NCBI GenBank assembly: GCA_014804785.1
Contig: JAAUZD010000026.1
Span: forward strand, 54,088-102,157
Source of the DNA: Lachnospiraceae bacterium
GTDB taxonomy: Bacteria; Bacillota; Clostridia; Lachnospirales; Lachnospiraceae
Reading direction: 5' to 3'
DNA: 48,070 nt
The notes beneath the pieces were generated by a model, which saw nothing but the letters and a program-made list of their open reading frames with translations, did not search any database and was not told the DNA's origin. The position numbers were made by a program, and so were the translations under genes. This document shows, in pieces, positions 12,103-22,315 of this stretch (its first letter is position 1; every line of letters begins with the position of its first letter).

Positions 12103-13212
12103 TTAATTTACGGTAGTAAAGTTAACAGGAAGAATAAGATAAATATAATTTTCAGCAGTATCTCTTATAAAACAGGGAGCTTTTGGATTTACAAGGTAAA
12201 TATCAACCTGTTCATCATCAATTACACGGAGGGCGTCAATCATAAATTTAGGATTAAATCCAATCATCAAATCCTTGCCTTGTTTTGTAATATCAATTTC
12301 CTCATTCATACTGCCGACTGTGGAGTTGATTTTAAGCTCCATCATCTCGTCTGTAATATTCATAATAATAGGCTTTTTATCTCCTTCTTTTACAAGCAAA
12401 GTAGCCCTGTCAATACATTCTAACAATTCTTTTTTATTGATTGTAACTTTAGTCTCATAATCACTGGAAAGCATCTGGTCAATTTTGAAATACTCTCCTT
12501 CTATCAATCTTGAGACAACAATTGTATTATCAAATTCAAATAATATATGTTTTCCTGTAAAGAAAATATTAACGTCTTTATCCGTATCTCCTGAAAGAAT
12601 TTTACTCACTTCATTTAAAGTCTTTCCCGGAACTACAACTTTTCTTGATGGATAATTATCTTTTAATTCAATCTTACGGATAGAAATTCTATGACCGTCA
12701 AGAGAAACCACCTTTAAAGTATCTCCGCTTATATCAAATAATTCACCGCCCATCAGTTTGTTCGTATCATTATCAGAGATTGAAAAAATAGTCTGTCTCA
12801 CTACTTCTTTCAAAGTAAACTGGGAAACCGTAATAAAATCAATTTTTTCTATGGAAGGAAGATAAGAAAAGTCTTCTCCTGACTTTCCTATGATGGTAAA
12901 TCTGGCTTTTTCGCAGGTTATGTTTGTCTTAAAAGATTTATCTGTTTCCATAGTTACTTCATTATCAGGAAGTTTTCTCACAATATCTAGCAATATTTTA
13001 GCATCAAGGGCAATCTGTCCTTTTTCTACTACATCACCTTCTATTGTTGTCTCAATGCCAAGTTCCATATCATTGGCAATTAATTTGATGTTTTTTCCTG
13101 TAGCATCTATTAAAATACATTCAAGAATAGACATAGTTGTTTTATTAGGGACGGCCTTTGATACAATCTGTACTCCATTTAACAGGTTTGCTTTGCTACA
13201 TACTAATTTCAT
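12103..13212 (-). CDS. dnaN: DNA polymerase III sliding clamp (beta subunit)
   Basis: 369 residues, the usual clamp length, built from three similar clamp domains. The start MKLVCSKANLL and the end FIRDTAENYIYLILPVNF match the clamp family, including the C-terminal peptide-binding segment. Known: the dimeric ring tethers replicative polymerase and many repair proteins to DNA. A consensus DnaA box (13214-13222) lies between the ribosome site AAGGAAG and the ATG, so DnaA bound there would cover the dnaN translation-initiation region. A TATAAT-like -10 is at 13341-13346 on this strand but has no good -35. Confidence 0.96.
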   Translation of the reverse strand: MKLVCSKANLLNGVQIVSKAVPNKTTMSILECILIDATGKNIKLIANDMELGIETTIEGDVVEKGQIALDAKILLDIVRKLPDNEVTMETDKSFKTNITCEKARFTIIGKSGEDFSYLPSIEKIDFITVSQFTLKEVVRQTIFSISDNDTNKLMGGELFDISGDTLKVVSLDGHRISIRKIELKDNYPSRKVVVPGKTLNEVSKILSGDTDKDVNIFFTGKHILFEFDNTIVVSRLIEGEYFKIDQMLSSDYETKVTINKKELLECIDRATLLVKEGDKKPIIMNITDEMMELKINSTVGSMNEEIDITKQGKDLMIGFNPKFMIDALRVIDDEQVDIYLVNPKAPCFIRDTAENYIYLILPVNFTTVN

Positions 13213-13436
13213 TTGTGTATAACTTCCTTTCTTTTATATGCTTAGTCCATTAACTGATGTCTTGGTTTTGAGCCGTATTTATATATAATTAATTTAGTAG
13301 TATCATTAATAATAGGTGTTAATATGTGTATAACTCTTTTATTATACTATTTATCAAGCAAAAAATAAATGTAAAACATGTGGATAATAAGATTTTATTT
13401 CATAATAACTTTCAACTTATTCACAATTGATTAAGT
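13213..13436. other. oriC: oriC, dnaA-dnaN part: four consensus DnaA boxes
   Basis: This 224-bp intergenic region holds four exact matches to TTATNCACA: 13214-13222 (minus), 13325-13333 (minus), 13379-13387 (minus, TTATCCACA) and 13417-13425 (plus, TTATTCACA). Together with the dnaA-rpmH boxes it forms a bipartite origin, as in B. subtilis, where boxes on both sides of dnaA loop together. It is AT-rich and also carries the dnaN leader. Confidence 0.85.
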
Positions 13437-14786
13437 TCATGCAGGATTTATTTTCTTTTTGAGGATATCTATTCTATTTTTTAATTCTTCATTTACTAAC
13501 AATTCATCGGTTATTTTGTCGATACCGTGGATAACTGTTGTGTGATCTTTTTTACCCAGGGCTTTTCCAATATTTTGTAAGGATTCTTCTGTAAGGTGTC
13601 TGCAAAGATACATACATATTTGTCTTGGCTGCACAAATTCTGAATTACGTCTTTTGGATACTATATCTTCTGGTGAAATACCAAAGTGTTCTGCCACAAC
13701 ATCAATAATAAGCTGAGGAGTTACTTGTTTTACTACGTCAGGAGATATAATATCTTTTAAGGTTTCTTGTACATTATCAAGGGTTATTTCTACCTTATTT
13801 AATTTTGAAAAAGCAATTACTTTATTAAAAGCGCCTTCAAGTTCTCTTATATTTGATTTAATATTGGTGGCTATGTATTTAAAAATTTCTTCCTGTATTT
13901 CTTTATTGTAATTTTCTGCATTTTTTTTGAGAATAGCCATTCTTGTTTCATAATCGGGGGGCTGGATATCAGCAGTAAGTCCCCACTCAAAACGGGATCT
14001 GAATCTTTCTTCCAAGGTTTCCATTTCCTTTGGAGGCTTGTCTGAGGAAAGAATAATTTGTTTCCCGGCAGAATGAAGTACATTAAATGTGTGGAAAAAT
14101 TCTTCCTGCGTGCTTTCCTTTCCTATTATGAATTGAACGTCGTCTACAAGAAGTACGTCTACCGTTCTGTACTTTTCTCTTAATTTGTTCATTTTAGCGG
14201 CATTACCGCTTCTGATGGATTCGATTACTTCATTTGTAAATTGCTCAGAGGTAACATAAAGAACTTTCATATCAGGATTCTGGTTCAATATGAAATGACC
14301 GATTGAATGCATAAGGTGTGTTTTACCAAGTCCTGCTCCTCCATATAAATAAAGAGGATTATATGCTACGCCAGGTGATTCCGCCACAGCCAGAGAGGCA
14401 GAATGTGCAAATTTGTTGTTTCCCCCAACTACAAAAGTATCAAATCTATATTTTGAATTAAGATTTGCATTTTCATAGTTAATATTATATACAGCTCCGG
14501 GAGAAGAAAGCATTTCGTTTTCTGCATCTTTTTCCAAAATAAAGGAGATGTCATAAGTATGATCCATCATTTCAGAAATTGTTACCTGGAAATAGCTTTT
14601 ATATTTGGAAGAGATATATTTAAGAGCATGAGCCTGATCAGAGGGAATCATAATTGTTACCACATCATCTTTTTCACTGTGATAATTTAAAGGCTTTACC
14701 CATGTATTATAAGAAATGTCTGACAAATCATATTCTGTTCTTAGAGTTTCTTTGATTAGTTCCCAATTTTCTTTAATGAAATCCAT
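13437..14786 (-). CDS. dnaA: Chromosomal replication initiator DnaA
   Basis: 449 residues from the ATG at 14786, which has GGGGGA six bases upstream; the frame is open 12 codons further but without a ribosome site. Domain I (1-85) binds helicase and regulators, and a short linker follows. The AAA+ domain has Walker A GGAGLGKT (149-156) and Walker B VLLVDDVQFI. The C-terminal domain carries the DnaA signature around KKDHTTVIHGIDKI. Known: it binds DnaA boxes and opens oriC. DnaA boxes flank the gene on both sides, so autoregulation is likely. Confidence 0.97.
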   Translation of the reverse strand: MDFIKENWELIKETLRTEYDLSDISYNTWVKPLNYHSEKDDVVTIMIPSDQAHALKYISSKYKSYFQVTISEMMDHTYDISFILEKDAENEMLSSPGAVYNINYENANLNSKYRFDTFVVGGNNKFAHSASLAVAESPGVAYNPLYLYGGAGLGKTHLMHSIGHFILNQNPDMKVLYVTSEQFTNEVIESIRSGNAAKMNKLREKYRTVDVLLVDDVQFIIGKESTQEEFFHTFNVLHSAGKQIILSSDKPPKEMETLEERFRSRFEWGLTADIQPPDYETRMAILKKNAENYNKEIQEEIFKYIATNIKSNIRELEGAFNKVIAFSKLNKVEITLDNVQETLKDIISPDVVKQVTPQLIIDVVAEHFGISPEDIVSKRRNSEFVQPRQICMYLCRHLTEESLQNIGKALGKKDHTTVIHGIDKITDELLVNEELKNRIDILKKKINPA

Positions 14787-15178
14787 TATATTCCCCCAAA
14801 TAATCAATAAGTGAAAAAACAAATTTACTCTACTATATATTAATATAATTCATTTAAAATTTCAAATAATTTTTAGTTTACATAATTTATCAATCATTTC
14901 TTTTAATTTGTGAATAACTTCAAAAAAGAAATAAACAGTTTACACACCTTTAAAATCAATAAATTTTGAAATCAATGTTGTATTATTGTTGAAAAAATAA
15001 ATGTTATCCACATCTTATCCACAATTTGTGGATATAATTATGTAAATTATTTTTTTTAATTTATCTATATTTAGTGGTTCATTTTTGAATTATATCACTA
15101 TATATTGAGGTGTTAAAAATCACGATTTTTAAGCCTTTTTTTGTATATTTTTTTCATATTAAATTTATTCTTTTTTAC
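14787..15178. other. oriC: oriC, dnaA-rpmH part: clustered DnaA boxes and AT-rich region
   Basis: A non-coding, strongly AT-rich stretch. Consensus DnaA boxes are at 14909-14917 (minus, TTATTCACA), 15004-15012 and 15015-15023 (plus, both TTATCCACA), with a one-mismatch inverted box at 15027-15035. The three in a row, followed by about 140 bp of nearly pure A/T (15036-15178), are the best candidate for the unwinding site. A palindrome TTAAAAAT-CACG-ATTTTTAA lies at 15113-15132. Strand bias of the genes also reverses here: dnaA leftward, rpmH rightward. Confidence 0.85.
14837..14865 (-). promoter_or_regulatory. Candidate dnaA promoter
   Basis: On the minus strand TTGAAA (14860-14865) is followed by a 17-bp spacer and TAATAT (14837-14842), about 50 bases before the dnaA ATG. 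This is a good match to the housekeeping sigma consensus. A DnaA box at 14909-14917 lies just upstream, in a suitable place for autoregulation. Confidence 0.6.
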
Positions 15179-15207
15179 TTGACGGAAATGCTCTTATCTT
15201 ATATAAT
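15179..15207 (+). promoter_or_regulatory. rpmH promoter
   Basis: TTGACG (15179-15184), a 17-bp spacer and TATAAT (15202-15207): a near-consensus housekeeping promoter 85 bases before the rpmH start. Confidence 0.85.
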
Positions 15208-15291
15208 CGTTATGATATTTTCCAAATAAGGGCATTAAATATTTGTTTACCTTAACATATATTAAGGTTCAGTAAAGGAGGTGCATCGGAT

Positions 15292-15426
15292 ATGAAAATG
15301 ACTTTCCAGCCTAAAAGAAGACAGAGATCTAAAGTTCATGGTTTCAGAGCCAGAATGAGTACTCCCGGCGGAAGAAAAGTTTTAGCAGCCAGAAGAGCAA
15401 AAGGAAGAAAAAGATTATCAGCATAG
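15292..15426 (+). CDS. rpmH: Ribosomal protein bL34
   Basis: 44 residues, extremely basic, from [18 protein letters not shown] to GRKRLSA, which is the standard bL34 length and sequence. It is a component of the 50S subunit. A perfect AAAGGAGG lies about 10 bases before the ATG. It is the first gene rightward from oriC, preceded by a strong promoter and followed directly by a hairpin that should reduce read-through into rnpA. Confidence 0.98.
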   Translation: MKMTFQPKRRQRSKVHGFRARMSTPGGRKVLAARRAKGRKRLSA

Positions 15427-15449
15427 GCCGCATTATGTGGCCTTTTTTT
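15425..15449 (+). terminator. Terminator or attenuator between rpmH and rnpA
   Basis: GGCCGCA pairs with TGTGGCC (one G-U pair) around a 3-nt loop, followed by seven T. The stem begins in the rpmH stop codon. Such partial terminators are a plausible way to keep rnpA expression below that of rpmH. Confidence 0.75.
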
Positions 15450-15468
15450 CTATGTGGATATATTTCGT

Positions 15469-15816
15469 ATGAGTTATGAATTTTCAGAATCCTTAAAAAA
15501 GAATTATGATTTTCAGCGTGTTTACAAAAAAGGCAAATCTTATGCCAACAAATATTTAGTAATGTATGTCTTGGAAAATCAAACGGAAAAGAACAGACTG
15601 GGAATCAGTGTAAGTAAAAAAGTCGGAAACAGCATTGTAAGGCATAAAATAACAAGATTGATAAGAGAAAGTTACAGACTACATGAAAATATATTTAATA
15701 GTGGTTTAGATATAGTAGTCATAGCCAGAAACAGCGCTTCTTCTGTTTCTTATTGGGAGATAGAAAGTGCTTTATTACATCTTGCAAAGCTTCATCATAT
15801 TTTAAAAAATAAATAA
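15469..15816 (+). CDS. rnpA: Ribonuclease P protein component
   Basis: 115 residues from the ATG at 15469; a GTG at 15454 would add five residues. Neither has a good ribosome site. Basic protein with [11 protein letters not shown] near the N-terminus and the RnpA signature [28 protein letters not shown]. Known: it assists the RNase P RNA in cutting tRNA 5' leaders. The gene is in the conserved rpmH-rnpA-yidD-yidC order, with yidD starting one base after the stop. Confidence 0.95.
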   Translation: MSYEFSESLKKNYDFQRVYKKGKSYANKYLVMYVLENQTEKNRLGISVSKKVGNSIVRHKITRLIRESYRLHENIFNSGLDIVVIARNSASSVSYWEIESALLHLAKLHHILKNK

Positions 15817-15817
15817 G

Positions 15818-16048
15818 ATGAGGAAATCAGAAACTAAAATGAAAAAAATATTGATTTTATTGATTAAATTTTATAGAAAATATATTTCTCCAATGAAACA
15901 TACTAAATGTCCTTATTTTCCTACCTGTTCAGAATATGGACTTGAGGCTGTCGAAAAATATGGCGCTTTAAAAGGAGGTTTGTTGGCTTTTTGGAGAATA
16001 ATCAGATGTAATCCATTTTCAAAGGGAGGTTATGATCCTGTTCCATAG
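15818..16048 (+). CDS. yidD: YidD, membrane protein insertion efficiency factor
   Basis: 76 residues. It carries the family pattern FYRKYISP, then [24 protein letters not shown], then [14 protein letters not shown]. Known: YidD is a small inner-face protein that helps YidC insert membrane proteins. The ATG at 15818 starts one base after the rnpA stop and has no clear ribosome site; an ATG at 15839 is the alternative. Translational coupling to rnpA is likely. Confidence 0.95.
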   Translation: MRKSETKMKKILILLIKFYRKYISPMKHTKCPYFPTCSEYGLEAVEKYGALKGGLLAFWRIIRCNPFSKGGYDPVP

Positions 16049-16111
16049 AAAACTATAGGATTTTAAAAACCATAGGATTAATTGATAGAATCAAAAACAG
16101 GAGGAAATAAA

Positions 16112-17452
16112 TTGACAGGGATTATTTTAACTCAGAATGATGGTTTAATATTAGGTCCTATTGCAAAGATTCTCGGCTATCTTATGGAGGGAATTTTTAC
16201 TCTTTTAGATTTAATAGGTATTCCTAATGTAGGCTTGTCTATCATATTATTCACGATTGTTATTTATTTATTGTTGATGCCTCTTACCATCAAGCAGCAG
16301 AAATTTTCAAAACTTTCTGCTAAAATGAATCCGGAACTTCAGGCAATTCAGGCAAAATATAAAAATAAAAAAGATAATGATTCTATGATGGCAATGAATG
16401 CAGAAACACAGGCTGTATATGCAAAGTATGGTGTATCACCTAGTGGAAGTTGTATTCAACTTTTAATACAAATGCCTATTCTATTTGCACTTTATCGTGT
16501 AATCAATGCTATGCCTGCTTATGTTACTAAAATAGGAGATACATTTAAAGTGCTGGCAGAAAAAATTATTTCTGTTGATAATGCTGCATTTTTACAGAGT
16601 TCTGAACTAAGCAGTGTTGTAAGTGCTGTAAAAATGTACAGTAAAAATCTCGAATCAAATTTATTAAATGGTGTAGTAGATGTTTTAAATAAGTTATCTT
16701 CTTCTGATATGAGTTCGATTGCTGATCATTACGATTTATCACAGCTCACTTATCAGGGAGAGCTTATCTTGAGTAATGATACAACTCGTGGATTGATTGA
16801 TACTTATAATAATTTTCTTGGTATTAATATAAGTAATTCGCCTTCTTATATGGTAAGTCAGGCATGGAATTCTCCTGACGGAATACAATGGCTGCTGATT
16901 ATTGCGGCTCTTATCATTCCTGTTTTGTCAGCAGTTACGCAATGGATTAATACAAAGTTAATGCCTCAGGCTGACACATCTAATAATCAGAATGATCAAC
17001 AGAATTCAATGGCACAGTCCATGAAAATGATGAATACCATGATGCCCCTTATGTCAGCATTCTTTTGCTTTACACTTCCGGCAGGTATGGGACTTTACTG
17101 GATTTCAGGTTCTGTTGTAAGAAGTATCCAGCAGATTATTATTAATAAGCATATTGATAAGATGGATATAGATGAGTTGATTAAAAATAACGAAGAAAAA
17201 AGAATCAAAAAGCTTGAAAAAGCCGGTATCGATCCCAGAACGTTGAATAAAAACGCAAATTTAAATACAAAAAATGTTAGTTCAAGTAAATCTTCCATGT
17301 CTTCTAAAGTAAATGTGAGCCCTATGACACAGGAAGAAAAGAATGAAGCAATAAAAAAAGCTACTGAATATTACAATAAAAATGCTAAATCCGGAAGTAT
17401 CGCGGCAAAGGCAAATATGGTAAGACAATATAATGAAAAGAATAATAAGTAG
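16112..17452 (+). CDS. yidC: YidC/Oxa1 membrane protein insertase, TTG start
   Basis: 446 residues. The start is the TTG at 16112, chosen because a perfect AGGAGG (16099-16104) is 7 bases upstream. Around residues 25-60 is the first core helix, then a basic cytoplasmic coiled-coil hairpin (KQQKFSKLSAKMNPELQAIQAKYKNK). Further hydrophobic segments include QLLIQMPILFALYRVI and the late MMPLMSAFFCFTLPAGMGLYW motif shared by Oxa1 proteins. The N-terminus lacks the lipobox seen in Bacillus SpoIIIJ. A central hydrophilic insertion (about 150-230) is longer than in Bacillus. The tail is very basic. It inserts membrane proteins with or without SecYEG. Confidence 0.95.
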   Translation: MTGIILTQNDGLILGPIAKILGYLMEGIFTLLDLIGIPNVGLSIILFTIVIYLLLMPLTIKQQKFSKLSAKMNPELQAIQAKYKNKKDNDSMMAMNAETQAVYAKYGVSPSGSCIQLLIQMPILFALYRVINAMPAYVTKIGDTFKVLAEKIISVDNAAFLQSSELSSVVSAVKMYSKNLESNLLNGVVDVLNKLSSSDMSSIADHYDLSQLTYQGELILSNDTTRGLIDTYNNFLGINISNSPSYMVSQAWNSPDGIQWLLIIAALIIPVLSAVTQWINTKLMPQADTSNNQNDQQNSMAQSMKMMNTMMPLMSAFFCFTLPAGMGLYWISGSVVRSIQQIIINKHIDKMDIDELIKNNEEKRIKKLEKAGIDPRTLNKNANLNTKNVSSSKSSMSSKVNVSPMTQEEKNEAIKKATEYYNKNAKSGSIAAKANMVRQYNEKNNK

Positions 17453-17463
17453 GGGGTATTATC

Positions 17464-18087
17464 ATGGAATATATCGAGATTTCAGCTAAAACATTAAATG
17501 ATGCAATTACAGAGGCTTGTCAAAAATTTGTGGTTACCAGTGATAAACTGGATTATATTGTTGTTGAAGAAGGTTCATCAGGTTTTCTTGGTATTGGCTC
17601 AAAGCCTGCCATTATTAAAGCAAGGATAAAAGGTACCATTGCAGACAAGGCAAAAGATTTTTTAAATGAAGTATTCAGTGCTATGAATATGGTAGTTGTC
17701 ATTGATGTAAAGTACAATGAAGATAATAGAAATATGAATATAGAGTTAAGCGGTGATGAGATGGGTGTTTTGATCGGAAAGAGAGGACAAACACTTGATT
17801 CTCTTCAGTATCTGGTTTCTTTAGTAGTAAACAAAGATTCTGAAGAATATATCAGAGTAAAGGTAGATACAGAGGATTACCGTGAGAGAAGAAAAGAAAC
17901 TCTTGAGAACCTTGCAAAGAATATTGCATATAAAGTTAAAAGAACGAAACGTTCTGTTTCCTTAGAACCTATGAATCCATATGAAAGAAGAATTATTCAT
18001 TCCGCACTGCAAAATGACAAATATGTTACAACTCACAGTGAAGGAGAAGAACCTTTTAGAAGAGTTGTTGTAACATTAAAAAGATAA
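17464..18087 (+). CDS. jag: Jag/KhpB RNA-binding protein (Jag_N, KH and R3H domains)
   Basis: 207 residues. An N-terminal Jag_N domain (1-55, ending in GFLGIGSKPA) is followed by a KH domain with GKRGQTLDSLQYL and a C-terminal R3H domain (MNPYERRIIHSAL near residue 170, and EGEEPFRRVVV at the end). Known: KhpB/Jag binds many RNAs with KhpA and affects cell elongation and sporulation genes. It lies 11 bases after yidC with AGGGGG before the ATG, and closes this transcription unit with a strong terminator. Confidence 0.95.
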   Translation: MEYIEISAKTLNDAITEACQKFVVTSDKLDYIVVEEGSSGFLGIGSKPAIIKARIKGTIADKAKDFLNEVFSAMNMVVVIDVKYNEDNRNMNIELSGDEMGVLIGKRGQTLDSLQYLVSLVVNKDSEEYIRVKVDTEDYRERRKETLENLAKNIAYKVKRTKRSVSLEPMNPYERRIIHSALQNDKYVTTHSEGEEPFRRVVVTLKR

Positions 18088-18103
18088 TTAGGAATATGCC
18101 AAT

Positions 18104-18139
18104 TAAAAATGTTGGGGGAATTTTCCTCCAGCATTTTTT
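18104..18139 (+). terminator. Terminator after jag
   Basis: TGTTGGGGGAA pairs with TTCCTCCAGCA (11 bp with two G-U pairs) followed by TTTTTT. It ends the rnpA-yidD-yidC-jag unit 18 bases after the jag stop. Confidence 0.85.
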
Positions 18140-18167
18140 AAATGAATAAAAAGAATAGGGGATTTAC

Positions 18168-19550
18168 ATGAAATCAGATACGATAGCCGCCATTGCAACC
18201 GCCATGAGTCATTCCGGTATTGGAATCATCAGAGTAAGCGGAGAGGAATCCATTAAAATAGTTGACTCTATCTATAGGGATAAGAATAATCTTAAATCTT
18301 TGCATAAATATAAGACAAATACCATTCATTATGGTTTTATTTACGATGATGAAAATATCTTGGATGAAGTTATGGTTTCTGTTATGAAAAAACCAAATAG
18401 TTTTACTACGGAAGATACAGTTGAGATTAATTGTCATGGCGGTATTCTTGTCATGAATCGTATTTTAGAACTTGTAATAAAAAATGGGGCGAGATTGGCA
18501 CAGCCCGGTGAATTTACAAAGCGTGCTTTTTTAAATGGAAGAATTGACTTGTCAAAAGCAGAAGCTGTTATGGATATCATATCATCCAAAAATGATACAG
18601 CTTTGAAAAGTTCTGTCAAACAGCTTAGAGGTTCGGTTTATGAAAAAATAAATGATCTGAGAAAAGCAATTATTTATGATATTGCTTTTATTGAATCTGC
18701 TTTGGATGATCCGGAACACATAAGTCTTGATGGTTATCCACAGGAACTGAGTATAAAGATAGCAGATTTAATAAATGATGTGGATAAATTATTATCTACC
18801 GCTGAAAATGGAAAAATGATAACAGAAGGAATCAATACTGTAATTGTAGGTAAACCAAACGCTGGAAAATCTTCTTTATTAAATATATTGGCTGGAGAAG
18901 AAAAAGCAATTGTAACAGATATTGCTGGTACTACCAGAGATATTCTTGAAGAAAATATTATACTTCATGGTATTAATCTTCATCTTATTGATACGGCAGG
19001 AATTCGTTCTACGGAAGACATCATTGAAAAAATAGGTGTGGAAAAAGCAAAGAAGTATTCACAGGATGCTGATTTGATTATTTACGTTGTTGATTCTTCT
19101 GTTCCTTTAGATGAAAATGATTATGATATTATTAATATGATTCAAAATAAAAAGTGTATTATATTATTTAATAAATCCGATTTGATTTCAAAAGTATCTT
19201 TAGAAGAAATAAAGAATCTTCTGGACAAAAATGTTATAATAATTAAAACTTCTACGAAAGAAAATACTGGAATTGAAGATTTTGAAGATGCAGTCAGAAA
19301 ATTATTTTTTAATGGAGAAATTTATTTTGAAAATGAAATTATGATTACAAATTTAAGGCATAAAGAAGCTTTGCAGGAAACACTTGAAAGTTTGATACAG
19401 GTTAATAATAGTCTGGAGACAGGAATGCCGGAGGACTTTTATTCAATCGATTTGATGAATGCCTATAGTAGTCTTGGAAAAATCATTGGAGAAGAAGTTT
19501 CTGATGATCTGGTAAATGAGATATTTTCTAAATTCTGTATGGGAAAATAG
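18168..19550 (+). CDS. mnmE: tRNA modification GTPase MnmE
   Basis: 460 residues, the usual length. The N-terminal tetrahydrofolate-binding domain (1-120) leads into helices that embed a Ras-like G domain: P-loop GKPNAGKSS near residue 224, GTTRD, DTAGI, and NKSD. The C-terminal CMGK provides the conserved Cys of the family CxGK motif. With MnmG it adds the carboxymethylaminomethyl group at U34 of certain tRNAs. AGGGG precedes the ATG. It follows the jag terminator, so it probably has its own promoter, and runs directly into mnmG. Confidence 0.97.
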   Translation: MKSDTIAAIATAMSHSGIGIIRVSGEESIKIVDSIYRDKNNLKSLHKYKTNTIHYGFIYDDENILDEVMVSVMKKPNSFTTEDTVEINCHGGILVMNRILELVIKNGARLAQPGEFTKRAFLNGRIDLSKAEAVMDIISSKNDTALKSSVKQLRGSVYEKINDLRKAIIYDIAFIESALDDPEHISLDGYPQELSIKIADLINDVDKLLSTAENGKMITEGINTVIVGKPNAGKSSLLNILAGEEKAIVTDIAGTTRDILEENIILHGINLHLIDTAGIRSTEDIIEKIGVEKAKKYSQDADLIIYVVDSSVPLDENDYDIINMIQNKKCIILFNKSDLISKVSLEEIKNLLDKNVIIIKTSTKENTGIEDFEDAVRKLFFNGEIYFENEIMITNLRHKEALQETLESLIQVNNSLETGMPEDFYSIDLMNAYSSLGKIIGEEVSDDLVNEIFSKFCMGK

Positions 19551-19560
19551 GATGTGTAAT

Positions 19561-21498
19561 ATGTTAGAAAGAAAAAGTACTTTAATTGAAAAAGTGGATG
19601 TATGCGTCGTAGGCGCCGGTCATGCCGGATGTGAAGCAGCTTTAGCCTGTGCACGTCTTGGTCTTGAAACAGTAATTTTTACTGTAAGTGTAGATAGTAT
19701 AGCGCTCATGCCATGTAATCCTAATATTGGAGGTTCTTCAAAAGGTCATCTAGTAAGAGAATTGGATGCTCTTGGCGGAGAGATGGGTAAAAATATTGAT
19801 AAGACTTTTATTCAGTCAAAAATGCTAAATGTTTCAAAAGGACCTGCTGTTCATTCACTTCGCGCCCAGGCAGATAAGGCAGAATACAGTCGTTCTATGA
19901 GAAAGGTTCTTGAAAATCAGGATTATCTTACAATTAAACAGGCAGAAGTTTGTGAATTAATATGGGAAGAAAAAGAGGATTCAAATAACAAATCTTTTAA
20001 AAAGATAAAGGGAGTTAAATCTTTTACAGGTACAGTATATGAGTGTAAGGCTGTGATTTTATGTACAGGTACTTACTTAAAGGCAAGATGTTTATGTGGA
20101 GAAGCAATTACTTATACAGGACCTAATGGACTTCAGGCAGCTGATCATTTAACAGATTCTCTCTTATCCATGGGAATTGAAATGCGTCGTTTTAAGACAG
20201 GAACACCGGCGAGAATGGATAAAAAAAGTATTGATTTTTCTAAAATGGAAGAACAATTTGGTGACGAGAAAATTGTTCCTTTTTCCTTTTCCACTAATCC
20301 TGATGATATCCAGATAGATCAAGTATCATGTTATCTTACATACACGAATGAAAGAACGCATGAGATTATAAGGAGCAATCTTGATCGTTCTCCTATCTAT
20401 GCAGGAATCATAGAAGGTACAGGACCAAGATATTGTCCGTCTATTGAGGACAAGGTGGTAAAATTTGCAGATAAAGAAAGGCATCAGGTATTTATAGAGC
20501 CGGAAGGACTGCATACAAATGAAATGTATGTAGGAGGTATGTCTTCTTCTCTTCCTGAGGATGTGCAGCTTGCAATGTACCGCACAGTTCCTGGATTGGA
20601 AAATTGTAAGATTGTAAGAAATGCATATGCAATAGAATATGATTGCATTAATCCAAAACAGCTTTATCCTACTTTGAGATTCAAAGATGTGGAGGGACTT
20701 TATAGTGGAGGACAGTTCAATGGAAGTAGTGGTTATGAAGAAGCGGCGGCTCAAGGATTGATTGCCGGAATCAATGCTTCAATGTTTATTCTTGGTAAAG
20801 AAGAATTAACACTTGACAGAGCGGAATCTTATATTGGAGTTCTAATTGATGATCTTGTAACAAAAGATAATTTTGAACCTTATAGGATGATGACTTCCCG
20901 TGCTGAATACCGTCTTTTGCTCCGTCAGGATAATGCAGATTTACGACTTAGGGAAAAAGGTTTTAAGGTTGGTTTAATTTCAAAAGATCAATATGAAGAA
21001 GTTCTAAATAAAAAAAATCTGATAGAGAAAGAGATACAGAGATTAAAGAATACAAAAATCGGCGCTGCGAAGAGCAATCAGGATTTTTTAAAAAAGTATG
21101 ACAGTGCTTCTTTAAAGACAGGTACAAATCTTGCGGAATTATTGTGCAGACCGGAACTGAATTATGAAATTTTAAAGGAGATTGATCTTGAAAGAAAAGA
21201 ACTCCCGATTGGTGTAATTGAACAGGTAGAAATAGAAATAAAATATGAAGGATATATTGAGAGACAGCTGCGTCAGGTGGAACAATTTAAAAAGATGGAA
21301 AAGAAAAAAATTCCTGATGATTTAGATTATGATGATGTTCCAAGTTTACGTCTTGAAGCAAGGCAGAAACTTAAATCATTTCATCCTGTATCAGTTGGAC
21401 AGGCATCAAGAATTTCCGGTGTCTCACCTGCTGATATTTCTGTGCTGCTTGTTTATTTAGAGCAATACAAAAGAAGCAATGAAGATAATCATTTTTAA
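19561..21498 (+). CDS. mnmG: tRNA uridine-34 modification enzyme MnmG (GidA)
   Basis: 645 residues from the ATG at 19561 (AGGATG upstream); an ATG at 19552 is possible, and the still longer open frame would overlap mnmE. FAD-binding fold [17 protein letters not shown] at residues of about 18-34, the signature [11 protein letters not shown] ([17 protein letters not shown]) and [17 protein letters not shown]. Known: it uses FAD and NADH with MnmE. It starts 10 bases after the mnmE stop, and rsmG follows 12 bases after its own stop, so the three genes form one unit. Confidence 0.97.
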   Translation: MLERKSTLIEKVDVCVVGAGHAGCEAALACARLGLETVIFTVSVDSIALMPCNPNIGGSSKGHLVRELDALGGEMGKNIDKTFIQSKMLNVSKGPAVHSLRAQADKAEYSRSMRKVLENQDYLTIKQAEVCELIWEEKEDSNNKSFKKIKGVKSFTGTVYECKAVILCTGTYLKARCLCGEAITYTGPNGLQAADHLTDSLLSMGIEMRRFKTGTPARMDKKSIDFSKMEEQFGDEKIVPFSFSTNPDDIQIDQVSCYLTYTNERTHEIIRSNLDRSPIYAGIIEGTGPRYCPSIEDKVVKFADKERHQVFIEPEGLHTNEMYVGGMSSSLPEDVQLAMYRTVPGLENCKIVRNAYAIEYDCINPKQLYPTLRFKDVEGLYSGGQFNGSSGYEEAAAQGLIAGINASMFILGKEELTLDRAESYIGVLIDDLVTKDNFEPYRMMTSRAEYRLLLRQDNADLRLREKGFKVGLISKDQYEEVLNKKNLIEKEIQRLKNTKIGAAKSNQDFLKKYDSASLKTGTNLAELLCRPELNYEILKEIDLERKELPIGVIEQVEIEIKYEGYIERQLRQVEQFKKMEKKKIPDDLDYDDVPSLRLEARQKLKSFHPVSVGQASRISGVSPADISVLLVYLEQYKRSNEDNHF

Positions 21499-21510
21499 TT
21501 GGAGAAAACT

Positions 21511-22242
21511 GTGGATAAGAATTTTAATTTTTTTCAAAAGGATTTAAAACAATTTCATATTAGTTTAAGTGAAAGACAATCAGAACAGTTTCTTCAATAT
21601 TATCAATTGCTAAAAGAATGGAATTCATTTATGAATCTTACAGCCATTATAGAATTTGAAGAAGTCTTGAAAAAGCATTTTGTTGATAGTGTGTCTTTAA
21701 TCAATGCAGTTCCGGATTTAAATGAGAAGCCATATACTTTGATTGATGTAGGAACAGGGGCTGGATTTCCTGGAATTCCTCTTAAGATTGTTTTTCCTGA
21801 TTTAAAGATAACACTATTAGATTCTTTAAATAAAAGAGTCCAGTTTTTAAATGAGGTGGTTCATATTTTAAATCTTCAGGATATTATAGTTGTTCATGGA
21901 AGAGCAGAAGATTATGCAAAACCTGGAAAGTTAAGAGAATCTTTTGATTTATGTGTTTCAAGAGCAGTTGCCAATCTTACAACCTTATCAGAATATTGTC
22001 TTCCTTTTGTAAAGAAAGGCGGTTATTTTATTTCTTATAAATCTGAAAAAATTACCGGGGAATATCATGATGCAAAGGAAGCAATTAAAATATTGGGTGG
22101 AAAGTATGAAAGGCAGGTAGAATTTAAATTGCCTGATTCTGATATTTATAGAAATCTTTTTGTTATAAAAAAAGAAAGTGATACTCCTTTAAAATTTCCA
22201 AGAAAAGCTGGTTTACCGTCAAAGGATCCAATTGTGAAATAA
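21511..22242 (+). CDS. rsmG: 16S rRNA (guanine-527-N7) methyltransferase RsmG, GTG start
   Basis: 243 residues. The GTG at 21511 is chosen because GGAG (21501-21504) lies 6 bases before it; a TTG at 21499 lacks a ribosome site. The SAM-binding motif is LIDVGTGAGFPGIPLKI followed by LLDSLNKRVQFL. The family motif SRAVANL is also present. It methylates G527 in helix 18 of 16S rRNA; loss gives low-level streptomycin resistance in several bacteria. Same order as in Bacillus (mnmE-mnmG-rsmG), which is then normally followed by parAB; here a two-component pair intervenes. Confidence 0.96.
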   Translation: MDKNFNFFQKDLKQFHISLSERQSEQFLQYYQLLKEWNSFMNLTAIIEFEEVLKKHFVDSVSLINAVPDLNEKPYTLIDVGTGAGFPGIPLKIVFPDLKITLLDSLNKRVQFLNEVVHILNLQDIIVVHGRAEDYAKPGKLRESFDLCVSRAVANLTTLSEYCLPFVKKGGYFISYKSEKITGEYHDAKEAIKILGGKYERQVEFKLPDSDIYRNLFVIKKESDTPLKFPRKAGLPSKDPIVK

Positions 22243-22315
22243 ATTTTGCTTTTCTAAAATCTTTTTTTATTATATTATATCTTTAAGTAATAGGATAGAT
22301 AAATGAAAGGAAAAT

